DNA of 64,000 bases from Daphnia carinata. Its lineage: Eukaryota > Arthropoda > Branchiopoda > Diplostraca > Daphniidae. This document shows positions 38,706 through 49,627 of this stretch, in pieces. The stretch lies in assembly GCF_022539665.2 (NCBI RefSeq), contig NC_081333.1:11654971-11718970 (forward strand), given 5' to 3'. The translations under genes were made by a program, and so were the position numbers. The notes below the pieces were generated by a model. That model was not told the origin of the DNA and ran no database searches. It worked only from the letters and a program-made list of their open reading frames with translations. How positions within the stretch are numbered: the stretch's first letter is position 1; the number at the start of each line of letters is the position of its first letter.

Positions 38706-38772
38706 TGATTCGTGGCTCATTGGTAGAGCATCGGCGAGGTATGCCGAACATCCAGGGTTCGATCCCTGGATA
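38706..38772 (+). repeat. tRNA-derived SINE-like head, plus copy
   Basis: CGTGGCTCATTGGTAGAGCA (A box) and GGGTTCGATCCC (B box) with a plausible anticodon stem TCGGC/GCCGA and loop GAGGTAT. The acceptor stem does not pair and loop position 33 is A, not T, so this is probably the head of a SINE rather than a working tRNA. It faces the related copy at 38364-38424. Confidence 0.55.
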
Positions 38773-39842
38773 TTAATAGAATGCTTACAGATAAACGATA
38801 AACCATCAACAGATAACCGTCACCTTACCATCAAATGTGACAAAAACACATAAAGCAAAGCCAAAAAAAAAAATTGATAAATGCAATGTGTGAACAAAGC
38901 TAACACAAACAATGAAAGAAACGAATTTTGCAAAAAATATTTTATAAAAAAAATTTTATTGACAATTCTCTGGACATTAAAATTATTTTTGCAACTTTAA
39001 AAAGGCACAATAGCCCTTTCAAAAGTTGCCGTCAACCCAGGCAGGGGGAGACACTGCCTTGTTGACCCACCGGGGAGATTACCCGGTGATTGGCTAAGAG
39101 AAGCCGGAAGAAGAGCTGAAGATTTGGAACATTTTTACAGGAGCGATTAACCTTTAGTTCGGATTTGTGGGCAGCCACGTCACCCTCCGTGAACACATCA
39201 TCGGACGAAGCGGCACCCCACGTCCCCTTTCCGGCCAGAGCCCTCCAAACCTCGGTATATGTTGTTTTTATATATACCGTACAGTAGGGGCATGACCCCC
39301 TACGGGCTTATTATGAGTCAAGGGGAAACGGGGCTTCAGAAAAGAAGGGAGCCCAGATATGCACTTCAATTTTTTAAATATCAAATACCGTCTGGGGAAT
39401 CCGAATTAAGTATAGCAATGTCATGTCATCCATCCAATCAATACAATTTATTCAGTGTCTTGCCCCAACCAAGAATCTTTTCAGATCCAATGTTACTATT
39501 AACCTATATTGAGAAAAGAAAAACAACACCGTTAAACACATCAATTGTTGATCATGGAACTTACATGACTCATAGATTCAACTTCTGGTGGAAGCTTGGG
39601 AAAGGACATTCAAATTGCAGATTAACTTCATTGTATAAGGCTCTTGAATGATAAACTAGCACCTGTAGAATGTTGCATTGTTGATAGTTGTGTTCCCAGT
39701 ACATGAAAATCCTTTCCTATTGGATAAAATTTTTTTTGGTAGATAAGACCTGGTTGGCAAAAAGGAGGAGAAATTCTTCGTCATAAATTCAAAATTATTT
39801 GAAGAAAAATCCTTTCATACCTAAAGAGTCCATGTATGATCT

Positions 39843-40830
39843 TCATCTCTGCAATAGCAGCAAAATTAAAACATCTTTAGGGCCATTTAAGTACCCAGTT
39901 TCCCCAACACTCTGAACGTAAAGGACAAGTTGTTCTTTAGACAGAGAAGCAGAATTATTTGAGGCTTCTAGCTGTGACAGAACTATAAAGGATTGCTGTT
40001 GTACTGGATTCATTAACACAAGATGGTACTTCTCATTAGGCAATTTGCATTACTCTATTAATTTACCTCACACCTTACGGTAATGCACTCTCAGTGTTTT
40101 TTCATCTGTAGGCTCACTCTTCCATCCTGTAACACTTCCAGACTTGATTTGATCCCCCGTTAAAATCTGTGAATGCAAAATAATAGCATTAAAAATACTT
40201 TTTCGATAGACAAAAAACCGAAAAGTACCTAATCCATGTTTCATGTTGAACTCGTGCCATTTCTGGGTTTCTGTACCACACCCATTTTGGGCCCAAATAC
40301 GTTCCCACAATTGTTCAGTTCCTTCACTGCATCAGCTTATTACTAACGATTCCTTTAGTGCAGCACTAACAGAATTTAAATTTTAACACACTGTCATGTG
40401 GTGGACTGAATAACTAAGCAATAAATAACTGTTTTTTAAAATTCTATACTTATTTTGAATTCTTATTTGAAAACTTTAGGTACCTGGCTGTGTTCGCCTA
40501 ATGCCAACTCATCCTCACGTTCAGTTACAGATGAGTTTTGAAAAACCTCCTTCACTGTTTGGAAACTGTTCCGTTCCAATTTGTTCTTTTCCCCTAGCTG
40601 AGCTTGAAGACTCAAAATTTGAGCTACAAAACACGAATGAATAAAAGCAAATAAATAGAATCATTACGTGTTAGGCCTACGATCCTTAGCTTTGTTATCT
40701 AATATTTTGTGTTGTTCCAATAACTGGGCCTGCAGCTTCATAATTTGATCTAATAAACAATAATTAATAATTGAAAACCAATATAATAATGTTTATACTT
40801 ACCATTTTTTTGTTTTATTATCTTATCCAT
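39843..40830 (-). pseudogene. Unidentified coiled-coil gene remnant, right-arm copy
   Basis: Mirror copy of 36230-37217, with the same ORFs, splice sites and interruptions; no difference seen in the stretches I compared. Shared breaks mean the decay, or the true structure, predates the duplication. Confidence 0.35.
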
Positions 40831-41299
40831 TTTTCAATTGTTCCTCCATCCACGCGTTGTTCTCCAGCCACGCTACTCAATTAACTGCTAATGGGATACA
40901 ATTAACTCAAATTGCTTACATGCCTGTAATAACGAAACCGACTGATATATGGCTACGGGTAGAAAAAAGAGAAAAAAGTGCGATTTTTTTTTTTTTTCCG
41001 CCATTTTTTTTTTTTTTTCATGTAAAACGGATTGCCATACTCTGCTAAAGCTAAAAACTAAAATAATAAAAACACATACATATATATTTCAAAAAGCACA
41101 TAAGTTGGCTGAACAAGATCATGCGTTTTTAAATCGTCATTCATGTACAACCAGAAAAATTTCGTCCGACGAAGTAGAGAAAGGAACAAATTCATTTCGT
41201 GAAATTTATTAAATCGCATGGATTTGAAAGAAACCTCGACATGCATGTAAGAAAGCACTCTATGAAGTTGCCTTTGGCAGAAGACGTGGATCGCTTGAT

Positions 41300-41861
41300 T
41301 TATAGAAGTTTGACCGTTACTTCGAAGCAAACAAGAGTGCTATCACTATCGTCGCGAAGTTCCCATATGGCTTTGGCGTTCACCTAAAATGGAAGGTGGA
41401 ATGTAATTGCTTTCGAATTTTGAGTGGTATGTTTGGTCTACATGGTAAATCGCCTTTCAGGTAGGAAAAAACTGATTTTTTCATTTCTTAACGCAAACAG
41501 TACTATTGAACGAAGCTTACCGAAGGGAAGGCAGAAGATAGAACTAGAAGGGTTGACATAGTAATGGGCTCAGCCACTGCCACAGGGCAGTCACCAACTT
41601 TTACGTCCTCGCAAGCAGGAGGAAATCTACCAGGCCTAATGATAAAACGTCAATAAAGAACGCGATGACTAACATTCTTGCACATTTTTGAAATCGCATA
41701 CCAAGGAAGAGTTACGCCACCAATAACGCCCTTCACGTCGGTCGTCAATGTGTTAGTAGAAACCGCTATCCAATACGAAAATTACAATAAATTAGAAGAT
41801 TAAATTTTATTGTTATTAAAGATTTGTTTTTATATACGCACCTGAGACGAAATCATATTCG
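41300..41861 (-). pseudogene. Truncated antisense copy of NPC2-like gene 2
   Basis: Holds the last 20 bases of exon 2 (41842-41861), exon 3 (41702-41765), exon 4 (41521-41635) and exon 5 with the stop (41300-41383) of the gene at 34983, in reverse orientation. Promoter, signal peptide and exon 1 are missing, so it cannot make the protein. Splice sites and frame are intact, which fits a very recent copy. Confidence 0.9.
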
Positions 41862-42116
41862 TATTATTTTTTTTCCACTTCTTCCACATTCTATACGAAC
41901 TAAACATAAAAATACGATAATATAACTACACAAAGGTTAGAAGTTAATTTTGATATGTAACAGGTAATGGGATAATGGGACATGTCCCCTTGTTTGGACT
42001 TAGAAAATTTTTCAAGTAGGTGCAGCCTTTATTTTTTATTCAATATCGGTCGTAAGCGTATAACGAAGAGTTGTCTCACCATACTAATACACCATGGTTC
42101 AAGTAACCATATCCAA

Positions 42117-42640
42117 TTAGGGCTCGGCCCCGATCGTCTTTGATCGGGGCAAACCGCGGTTTTTCATTTAAAAATCGTCAAACCGTCGGTTCAGTTTGGT
42201 CATTTTTTACTGCGGTTCGGTTTTCGGTTTGCAGCTGGGCAAAACCGGTTTGAACCGCCATTAAAAATTTTTTTTTAAACTTAGCTGAAATTCCAAATCA
42301 AGTAATTATCACTAATTGTTGTGAGCGTAATGGTGATCGGCAACTTGTTGTAAATCAAATTTCCGATCAGACTTGTAGACATCGCGATCGAAAATTGGTC
42401 GATCCTTCCGCCATCTAGCGACAAAATCTGTTACTGATGTTATTGTCCTATGCAAACCACAAATCCGCGGTGCAAACCGTAAAACCGCGGTGCAAACAGA
42501 AAACCGCGATACAAACCGTCAAACCGCGGTTCAATCGGTTTGAAAAACGGCAAACCGAACCGCACCGGTTTGTCCTTTAAAAAAAAAAAAACCGCGCGGG
42601 TCGGCCAAAATCGTGCCCGATCGTCGCGGGGCCGAGCCCT
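42117..42640. mobile_element. hAT-type MITE, 524 bp, 8-bp target duplication
   Basis: Perfect 8-bp direct repeats ATATCCAA at 42109-42116 and 42641-42648 flank terminal inverted repeats (left AGGGCTCGGCCCCGATCG, right AGGGCTCGGCCCCGCGACG on the other strand). The interior has many copies of CAAACCGCGGTT-like subterminal motifs and no transposase ORF. The 8-bp duplication is the hAT superfamily signature. Confidence 0.85.
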
Positions 42641-42696
42641 ATATCCAAACCATGTCTGAAGGAATCAATGAGAAAATTAAATAGGAATCTGGCCGC

Positions 42697-43299
42697 TAGA
42701 TGGCCATAGCTGTAAAAAAGAAAAAAAAGGCCAATTTTTTTTTTTTTTGGGGGGTAAAACGGATTGCCATAGACTTATGGCCAGACCTGCCGTAATCGCG
42801 ATTGAAAATTAATCGCGATTGCGATTTCGATTAAAATTTTAATCGGCGATCAAATTATTTTAAAATAATCGAAATCGGCGATTAAAGTGGAAAAAATTAA
42901 TTTTTAATCGCGATTATTTTTCGATTATTTAGCGACATCTATGAACGGTAGATGAGACTATATGAAAGTCTACTCATAGCTTTGTCATTTTTGTAGCAGA
43001 CGCTTTTTTTAAAATTTTCACTTGTTTCAATTTTTTCAATTTAAACAATGGCAAGTTATTTTCTTACTGCTAGATGGCGGTCAAAAATAATCGGAAAAAC
43101 AATCGCTAAGAAATTTAATCGCCGATCAAATTTTTTCAACAGACGAATGATCGCCGATCATTTTTTTTGCGATTATCGACGGCTACCGATAATCGCTCAA
43201 GAAATAATCGGACGGCAAGTCTGCTTATGGCAATCCGTTTTACCCAATAAAAAAAAAAAAATATTGGCCTTTTTTCTGTTTTACTGCTATCGCCATCTA
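42697..43299. mobile_element. Palindromic (hairpin) MITE-like element split by a nested hAT MITE
   Basis: Removing 42782-43223 with one target copy leaves an inverted repeat: TAGATGGCCATAGC...GTAAAACGGATTGCCATA against TATGGCAATCCGTTTTAC...GCTATCGCCATCTA. One arm of the same family (ATGGCAATCCGTTTTAC plus poly-A) also occurs at about 36024 and, mirrored, at 41020. Confidence 0.7.
42782..43223. mobile_element. hAT-type MITE, 442 bp, nested, 8-bp target duplication
   Basis: Direct repeats CTTATGGC at 42774-42781 and 43224-43231 flank ends CAGACCTGCCGT (left) and CAGACTTGCCGT (right, other strand). The interior repeats AATCGCGATTA/AATCGGCGATCA motifs. There is no ORF with a transposase. It sits in the centre of the hairpin element. 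Confidence 0.85.
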
Positions 43300-43344
43300 C
43301 TGGTCACATTTCTAGTTAATTGTCTACATACACTAACCGAAAAA

Positions 43345-43410
43345 ATTTTTAAGCCCGACTAAATAAGCCCAACTAAATAAGCCCGACTTTTCTCGGTCGG
43401 GCTTAATTTT
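43345..43410. repeat. Dispersed AAGCCCGAC repeat
   Basis: Three tandem-like AAGCCCGAC/AAGCCCAAC units followed by the inverted GTCGGGCTTA. The same motif recurs at about 48445-48475 and 48965-48985 in the gap upstream of EXOSC7, so it belongs to a local dispersed family. Confidence 0.6.
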
Positions 43411-43869
43411 TTTTTCTGAAAAAACTGACATTCATCGGAATTGGTTGAATATCACAGGGTATACTCAAAATTGAATACTGATTCCGGGAAAATTGCTTTT
43501 TTAAAAATTAATTTAATCATTTTTGAAATACACCGAATGTTTGACTCAATGTTAGCGCGCCAGTACGCTACAGCGCTAGCGCGATGCAGCAGAAATCTCA
43601 AGTGCAATGCAATCATAATAAAGTTGGCAACGCCATCGGTGTCAATCTGAGGTGCTCTAGGTATTGTCTGCTAGTGTTTAAAATTTTCAGTGAGTACGAG
43701 GTGTCAATTGTGAATGCATGGCGTTTGTATGTTACAGCATAAATCAAATATCTTGAAATGGACACATCTTTCACTCGTAAGTTGAAGAACACGATGGCAA
43801 TTGATGGGTTAAATTTATGTTTCGCCACTTATTGGTTTAATTTGCTGAGCTGCTCACAGTTTCATTAAT

Positions 43870-44671
43870 ATGGTTTCTCCTGGCAATATGCAATGCTTTT
43901 TCGTAGTGAGCAACAGCCCTTCACCTGTAAAAAAATCGGGAAACTCTCAGCGAGCATTTGAACTAGCTGGGGAGCTATATAGCCAGATCCAACAATGGTA
44001 TCTCTTAATCACTACAGGAAGAAATATAATCAATAACATATTGCAGCTGAAAACAAAATTATGGTAAATTTTCAATTAAATAATTGCTAGAATGTGTTTT
44101 TAAGTTCATAAGTACTACACCATCAACCAAACAGGGAAAATCCAGGTAATGCTGCTGATTTGTCGGAACTACAATTCCAGTGTGATCAACTTGGATCAGT
44201 TGTTTCTGAACTGGTCAGGTCTAAAAACATTAGACACAGTTACAAAGTTACTAATTTGAGACTACTTAGGAGGTGCTGCCTAAACAAATGGAAAAAATAC
44301 AAGACCAGTACAAAGCATTGGAAAAATTGGGTGAACTTCAGAAAAAAATTGGATCAAACATCACATGTGATTCCACACCATTAATGTTTCTTACTTGGCC
44401 AAACTCCAAATTTGGTAATAGGGATTTGTAACTCACCTTGGTGATGAATGAGCTGTTAATTTTTTATCCTTTAGTTGTAGTTGTCACTTCCATTAAAGAT
44501 GCTTTTAATAAGGAGTTGCAATTGAAAAAATGCATTGCTGAAAATGTGGCACATTGTCAGCAGAAACAAATGCTTGATTTACATAAAATTGCCTGGGTCC
44601 ATCAGGTTTATGTAACTTATACTACTAAGCTCCAGTTAGAAGCCCTCTTGGTAGAAACTGGTCAACGTTGA
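43870..44671 (+). CDS. CINP: Cyclin-dependent kinase 2-interacting protein
   Basis: CINP links CDK2/CDC7, ATR-ATRIP signalling and ribosome assembly factors. Exons 43870-44063, 44135-44213, 44270-44414 and 44475-44671 give 204 aa in phase; human CINP is of similar size. Matches in order: LYSQIQQWYLLITTGRNIINNI, a coiled coil (LPKQMEKIQDQYKALEKL), MFLTWPNSKF, then KDAFNKELQLKKCIAENVAH, IAWVHQVYVTYTTKLQLEAL and the terminal LLVETGQR, close to the vertebrate C-terminus. The second intron uses a weak donor (CTG|GTCAGG), chosen because it keeps the coiled coil open. The exact start is uncertain between 43870 and 43888. It converges with the decarboxylase gene. Confidence 0.88.
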
Positions 44672-44896
44672 AGACATTTATTGGCAATTGAAGGTATGGA
44701 AATTACATAACTGATTTTGAAAAGAGTTTACTTTTATTATTTTTTTCTCTTTATTGGAGAATTTTATTTCCCAGATGAGAACTTTTTAAAGATCGGCATG
44801 TTTTATACGTTAAATACCATAGAACACCGATTTTTAAAAAGTGATTTGAAAAATGTCTTCAAATGCAGAAAATGCTATTTAATTTAAAACGACTTG

Positions 44897-47052
44897 CTAG
44901 AGATCGCATCCGAGGCGCTCTATCTCTTCTGCGAAGAATTCCATGTCTTTCGTATTGACACCCGAGCTTTGTAGAACTAGTCGGAAGAAGTTTGGCAAAT
45001 TTCTCAGCGGTTGGTAGGTGATCATCATGCTGCCCTTTTTGATCATACGTTCTTTGATCTTTGGAGCGATCTAAATCGAATGCGGTTTTACGTAAAAAAG
45101 AAATTCTCCTTTAAATTGTAAATCGAAGTAAGAGCTATTGTACTCGGTGTAGCTTTTCATGATAATCTTCGTCATGCTGAGAATTTCGAAGGCTTGGCGG
45201 AATATACCAAAAGCATACGTTCACGAATGATGGCTCCTCTAGTACTAGTTTGAAACCTTCGCGATCCCGAATAATTGAAGTGAAATAGGCTGCATTTTCA
45301 AAGAGTGTATCCACATGTCTTTCCAAGCCTAAACTTCCCTGCGATAAGTTGAGATGAAAGGGAAGAGCAATGGCGTTAAGATACTTGCTCGCTAGTTTTA
45401 ATTGGTTAGCAACAATTCCTCCTAAGTTTATTCTGTACAATAATTTGAGCAGTGTTTTTTTTTGTGAAAATTTACCTTCGCTTGCCACATCAGCCAAAAT
45501 TTGAGGACGTCTGCTCGTCGTCCGCATTGCAGATATTTGTCTCCGACGTCCCACTTGGGATCATAAAACTTATCTTTTTGAAACAAATAAGACGCTGAAG
45601 CGGAATTGGCCTCCAGGAGAAGGTTTAGATGTCGTGTCAAAAAAGTGGAACACTGCTGAGGTACCCCAAGCAATTTGTGGGGGTTCCACGTTACGGAATC
45701 GGCTCTGGTTAGTAAGATGAAACAAGTTAAGTTGCTTCTTTGATTATTCTGACATTTTTACCGCTGAATTCCATTTAGGATATGACGATGCTTTGTGGAC
45801 ATAAGAGCTCCGCCTCCCCATGCTGCGTCTACATGCATCCATAGACCAAATTCTTGACATATGTCAGCGATCCCGTCAAGAGGATCTGTTGAGCCTAAGA
45901 CGGTGGTTCCTGCGGTTATATACAATGCCGATAATTAAGATAAGTAAGATTTTGATACTGGTAAATTATATTGACCGGCTGTGGCCGACACCATAAATGG
46001 TCTGGCACCCTCCTTGAGAGCTCTTTGTATTTCTTCTCGAAGATGTGCGAGATTCATTCGACCATCATTATCCACATCTACTAGGTAAAGATTGGATGTG
46101 CCTATTCCAAGAAGGAAACAAGCTTTCTTGATTGAATAATGGGCATCTTTGGACGTCAAAACCACTAGGCGACGTGATGCAAAAGTTCCTTTTTCCTGAA
46201 ATTTCAATAAAAGCTGAAAAATCAGTTTCCTACCATTGAATGATGCAACACAACCGTGTTTTCTAGAAATTGCAACCTCATAAGTAAACGAAATATTTAT
46301 AGTGGTTGAACTTGATTTAGCTTTTGTAAGACACTTAACAAATTTTTAGGAAACATTGGTTGAAATCGAATCCTTGGGTTTACTTTCAAATCCGGCATAG
46401 CGTGATGTCGAGCACATTGAATCCCGTATATATTAGCCATTGAACCGCCTGGGCAAAAAACTCCATCGCCACTGCCACCTGGGAATCCTACGTAACGTCG
46501 CATTTCGCAAAGAAGTTTATGCTCCAGGAGCGTAAAAACAGGAGCAACTTCGTATGTATAAACACTGGGATTCAAAGAATCTGTTACCCACTGGGCCACA
46601 AGTCCGTATGGATCCAAACTAGTTTAAGGAAAAAAATAATCAAAGGTAAGTTATATAATTGGTATAGATTTCGGTGTGGCGTTATCAGTAGAATAATACG
46701 TTTTTCTTTACCTTGAAAATAGTTGATTGATGAAATGTGGATGACCAGTCTTTACGCTGTAACGTACAACGTCCTTTATAAGTTTGATTAGATTCTCGTC
46801 CGATTCAGGATTTTTTGGCAGCTCTTCTCCCAGTAAAGCCATCAAAGATTCTGGCTCCATCCATTCGATGACTAAACTATCATTTGACGTTCCCTGGAAC
46901 ACAGCTTCTTTCAACAGAATATCAATAACCTGTCGGATGAATTGTTCGTGTTGGTATTTGGAAGGTTTTGTTTGAAAGCGATCCATTAAAGTTGGTGTTT
47001 CAGAGTTCAGTTTACAGTGCGATATAACGGTGTTAGTGTTGTCTTTTTGCAT
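44897..47052 (-). CDS. CSAD: PLP group II decarboxylase, CSAD/GADL1 type
   Basis: Decarboxylates cysteine sulfinate and/or aspartate, giving hypotaurine or beta-alanine; in insects the related black gene makes beta-alanine for cuticle tanning. Minus-strand exons 47052-46712, 46618-46384, 46195-45976, 45909-45762, 45704-45476, 45338-45144 and 45070-44897 give 513 aa in phase. Motifs: [80 protein letters not shown] with the PLP-ring Asp, and NPHK with the Schiff-base Lys (about 325), then [18 protein letters not shown] and [14 protein letters not shown]. Substrate choice between cysteine sulfinate and aspartate cannot be settled by eye. Confidence 0.92.
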
Positions 47053-48226
47053 TGTGGAACAAGTCGTGTACGCGTAACACGGTTGAAAGCTACCGACAAG
47101 CAGTGAAAAACTGAAAGATCAATTGTGGTCAGCTGCTTATATACTCCGGACACTAAAATGGCTACAACGTACGTTCGATCTCACTGATCGCCTGTGAATT
47201 GGATTCAGAGGGAAACTGAAACGACTTCACCAACGTTATTCCCTACATGGCAGGACATATTCCAAACGAAGGATTTCCGTCGTGTTTATACGAAGGAAGG
47301 CAGCAATTGCAGTTTGATTTTCTACTTTCATTTCGATGCGAGCATTTGGTTTACCATCGATCGCATCCAACCGGTTGAAGCTAGTTAAGTTTTTTTTTTT
47401 CATGTAATTGGCATTCAATTTCCTCCGGTGTGTATCGTATTGGGTTTTCCTCCCAAACAAAATTGCCAAAACTTCTGTGTTTACCATGGCGTATTCGACC
47501 ATGGTTCTCTAGGGCACCGAAAGTGCATAGATTCATGCGAAGTTGTTGAAGACGTCAACAAATTAATGTAACTTTAATTTTGAATTGCGCTTTAACGTAA
47601 CCTTAGAACAATAAATTGGTCTGCCGCTTTGACTAAGGAATTTGTAAACGAGTTTTAAACAAAAGAAAGGTCTTGCAGTTTGGCGAACAGTAAGTTTTTT
47701 ATTTACTCAAATTCAATGTACTTCGACTACATTAAAATATCATAACAAGTGCAAAAAGGTGTCCCTTAAGCCACAAGAAATGTTAGCGGTTAAATTGTAT
47801 GAATCATAACTCAATGAATGAGCATCAGCATGCGATACTGAAAGATGATGTATCATTTCCCAAATGAATTGAATTCTGGATTAATAGTATAAAAAGTATA
47901 AAGTAGTAACATAAAATGAACAAAAAAAATTAAGTTGAATTAAACCCATGAGAGTACTACTATCGTAACCAAGTGGTCGATGGTATACTATAACATCTCA
48001 GCTAGACAGAATCCATAGAGGAAATTCATTATATTTAAGAAACAGGTGGTTTGGCGAGAAACATATATATTTGTATTATTATATTAAGCAAAATTTGAAA
48101 TTTAGTCAAGAATGTAAAAACGCAACAACACTTTGTTTACTTTTATTTTCAAAAAGGCTGGTTTGAAGAGAAAGCCAGTAGCTGAATCAGAATCAGCGTT
48201 TAATGGTCATTATACTCTGTGATTTT

Positions 48227-48312
48227 CATCGAATTCCAAGAGCTTTCGTTTTTGGCCGATTTTGACAAAAGTGAGAAGGCTATAGCCTTCCCACTTTTTC
48301 ATTTTTGGCTAA
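48227..48312. repeat. 85-bp repeat with GAAGGCTATAGCCTTC palindrome, copy 1
   Basis: Starts TCGAATTCCAAGAGCTTTCG and ends near CTTTTTCATTTTTGGC. The centre holds a perfect 16-bp palindrome, GAAGGCTATAGCCTTC. Nearly identical to copy 2 at 48583. Confidence 0.8.
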
Positions 48313-48582
48313 AATCTAGATTTCGTTAAAAATACGTCATTTCGATTGGAAATTATACAAGGATCACGAAAATCGACGTTATTTTCTCGTAGGACTGATA
48401 GTTCCAGAGTTATTTGACTTTTAAGTGGTTGCGGGGCTTGAAAAATAAGCCCGACGCAAAAAAGCCGGGCTTAAAATTTCTATAGATTTTCCTGTAAAAA
48501 AATAATAACGGCTGGTTTAAGGAGAAAAACACTCACATGATCGACCTCAGCATTCAATTTTGGCTATTCCATGGGATTTTTT

Positions 48583-48668
48583 ATCGAATTCCAAGAGATT
48601 TCGTTTTTGGCCGATTTTGACAAAAGTGAGAAGGCTATAGCCTTCCCACTTTTTCATTTTTGGCCAAA
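48583..48668. repeat. 85-bp repeat with GAAGGCTATAGCCTTC palindrome, copy 2
   Basis: Differs from copy 1 by only a few bases. Both copies are followed at a distance by a related TTAAAATTTCTATAGATTTTCC block, so the repeated unit is longer (about 350 bp) with a diverged remainder. Confidence 0.8.
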
Positions 48669-49320
48669 TTTCAAATTTCGATTTTAATATATGATTTCGA
48701 TGCAAAATTGAATGCTAATTATGAAAATGAAGTTTATTTTTCAATTCGCGTTATAGTTTTTGAATTAAACTTAAAAAACAAAAAGTCGGTCTTAAAATTT
48801 CTATAGATTTTCCTATTTAAAAAATAATATCATTAAACCTGGATAACTACATACGAATAAGATTCAAAATTTAACAAGGAACACGAAAATGAACTTTTTT
48901 TTTCGTAGATTTTATGGTTTTTGAGTAATTTAAAATATAAAAGTGCGCTCGATAGAAATGTTAAACCCGACAAAATAAGCCCGAATTTTCCTATTTAAAT
49001 ATACATTTTACGTTATGTTTAACATATACATATACATTTGCCAATTATACATTTTGTCTGTTGTAGGTACAGTATGAAAATTGCGTATATATCTAGTGGT
49101 TAGACTTTCCGTTTTACCAATCGATTCCAAGTTTTAACCCCTACTTAAATAACCTAAGCAAATAACAAGATGCCCCACTCTACGCTCGACGTTATAAATT
49201 CTATTTTACTAACTTGTTTGTTAAACTTATTTGTTTACCAAACTTATCACCAATGACGCCAACGCTTAAATTGTAGTAGATTTCCCGCCTGCTATTTCCC
49301 CTGTGTGATTCATGAAAGGG

Positions 49321-49372
49321 GCCTGAACCCTACCAAGACTTTCCGTCGTACTTTTACTGGTAGGGTTCAGGC
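49321..49372. repeat. 15-bp perfect inverted repeat (hairpin) upstream of EXOSC7
   Basis: GCCTGAACCCTACCA at 49321-49335 and its exact reverse complement at 49358-49372 are separated by 22 bases. It lies about 255 bases before the EXOSC7 start codon. Function unknown. Confidence 0.85.
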
Positions 49373-49627
49373 AGTTGAACGAGATGGAGTTGGTATACCA
49401 GGGCCCTTGCAAAACACTGTACCATATCGGCGAGTCGGCTGAGACGAGGTTGTCGGAGCTTTCTTTAACTATTTTAAGGATTTAGCGGATCGTCAAAACA
49501 CGGAAAGCAGACGAACGCAGCAATAAAGTTAATTCCGTTTTCACGTGGTAACTTGAAATGACACAAACATGGGCATTTTAATACAATATTTTCTCATCAA
49601 TTTACTTTTTTTCTAGGTCCTGGCATA

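Larger units (their letters stand above)
38700..41861 (-). repeat. Right arm of the 6.7-kb inverted duplication
   Basis: Reverse complement of 35199-38430. It ends at 41861, where the sequence leaves the NPC2 exon 2 homology (GAAATCATATTCG) for unrelated poly-T sequence. The inner part has diverged from the left arm, including its tRNA-like end at 38706. All ORFs of the left arm recur here in mirror order. Confidence 0.93.
47053..49627. other. Repeat-rich gap between divergent CSAD and EXOSC7 genes
   Basis: Contains the promoters of both flanking genes and several repeats: AAGCCCGAC elements at about 48445-48475 and 48965-48985, two copies of an 85-bp unit with a palindromic core, and a strong hairpin at 49321-49372. 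No supportable coding exon is seen. Confidence 0.5.

Noticed and set aside
38706-38772. Functional tRNA gene
   Set aside because: A and B boxes are good but the acceptor stem does not pair and loop position 33 is A; a related, inverted, decayed copy nearby fits a SINE.
35199-41861. Palindromic read (missed-adapter) assembly artefact
   Set aside because: The arms diverge progressively near the axis and the central spacer is not symmetric, which an artefact would not show. Still worth confirming with spanning reads.
42118-42641. Tc1/mariner-type MITE with a TA target duplication
   Set aside because: TA flanks are present, but a perfect 8-bp duplication ATATCCAA just outside fits a hAT element better.
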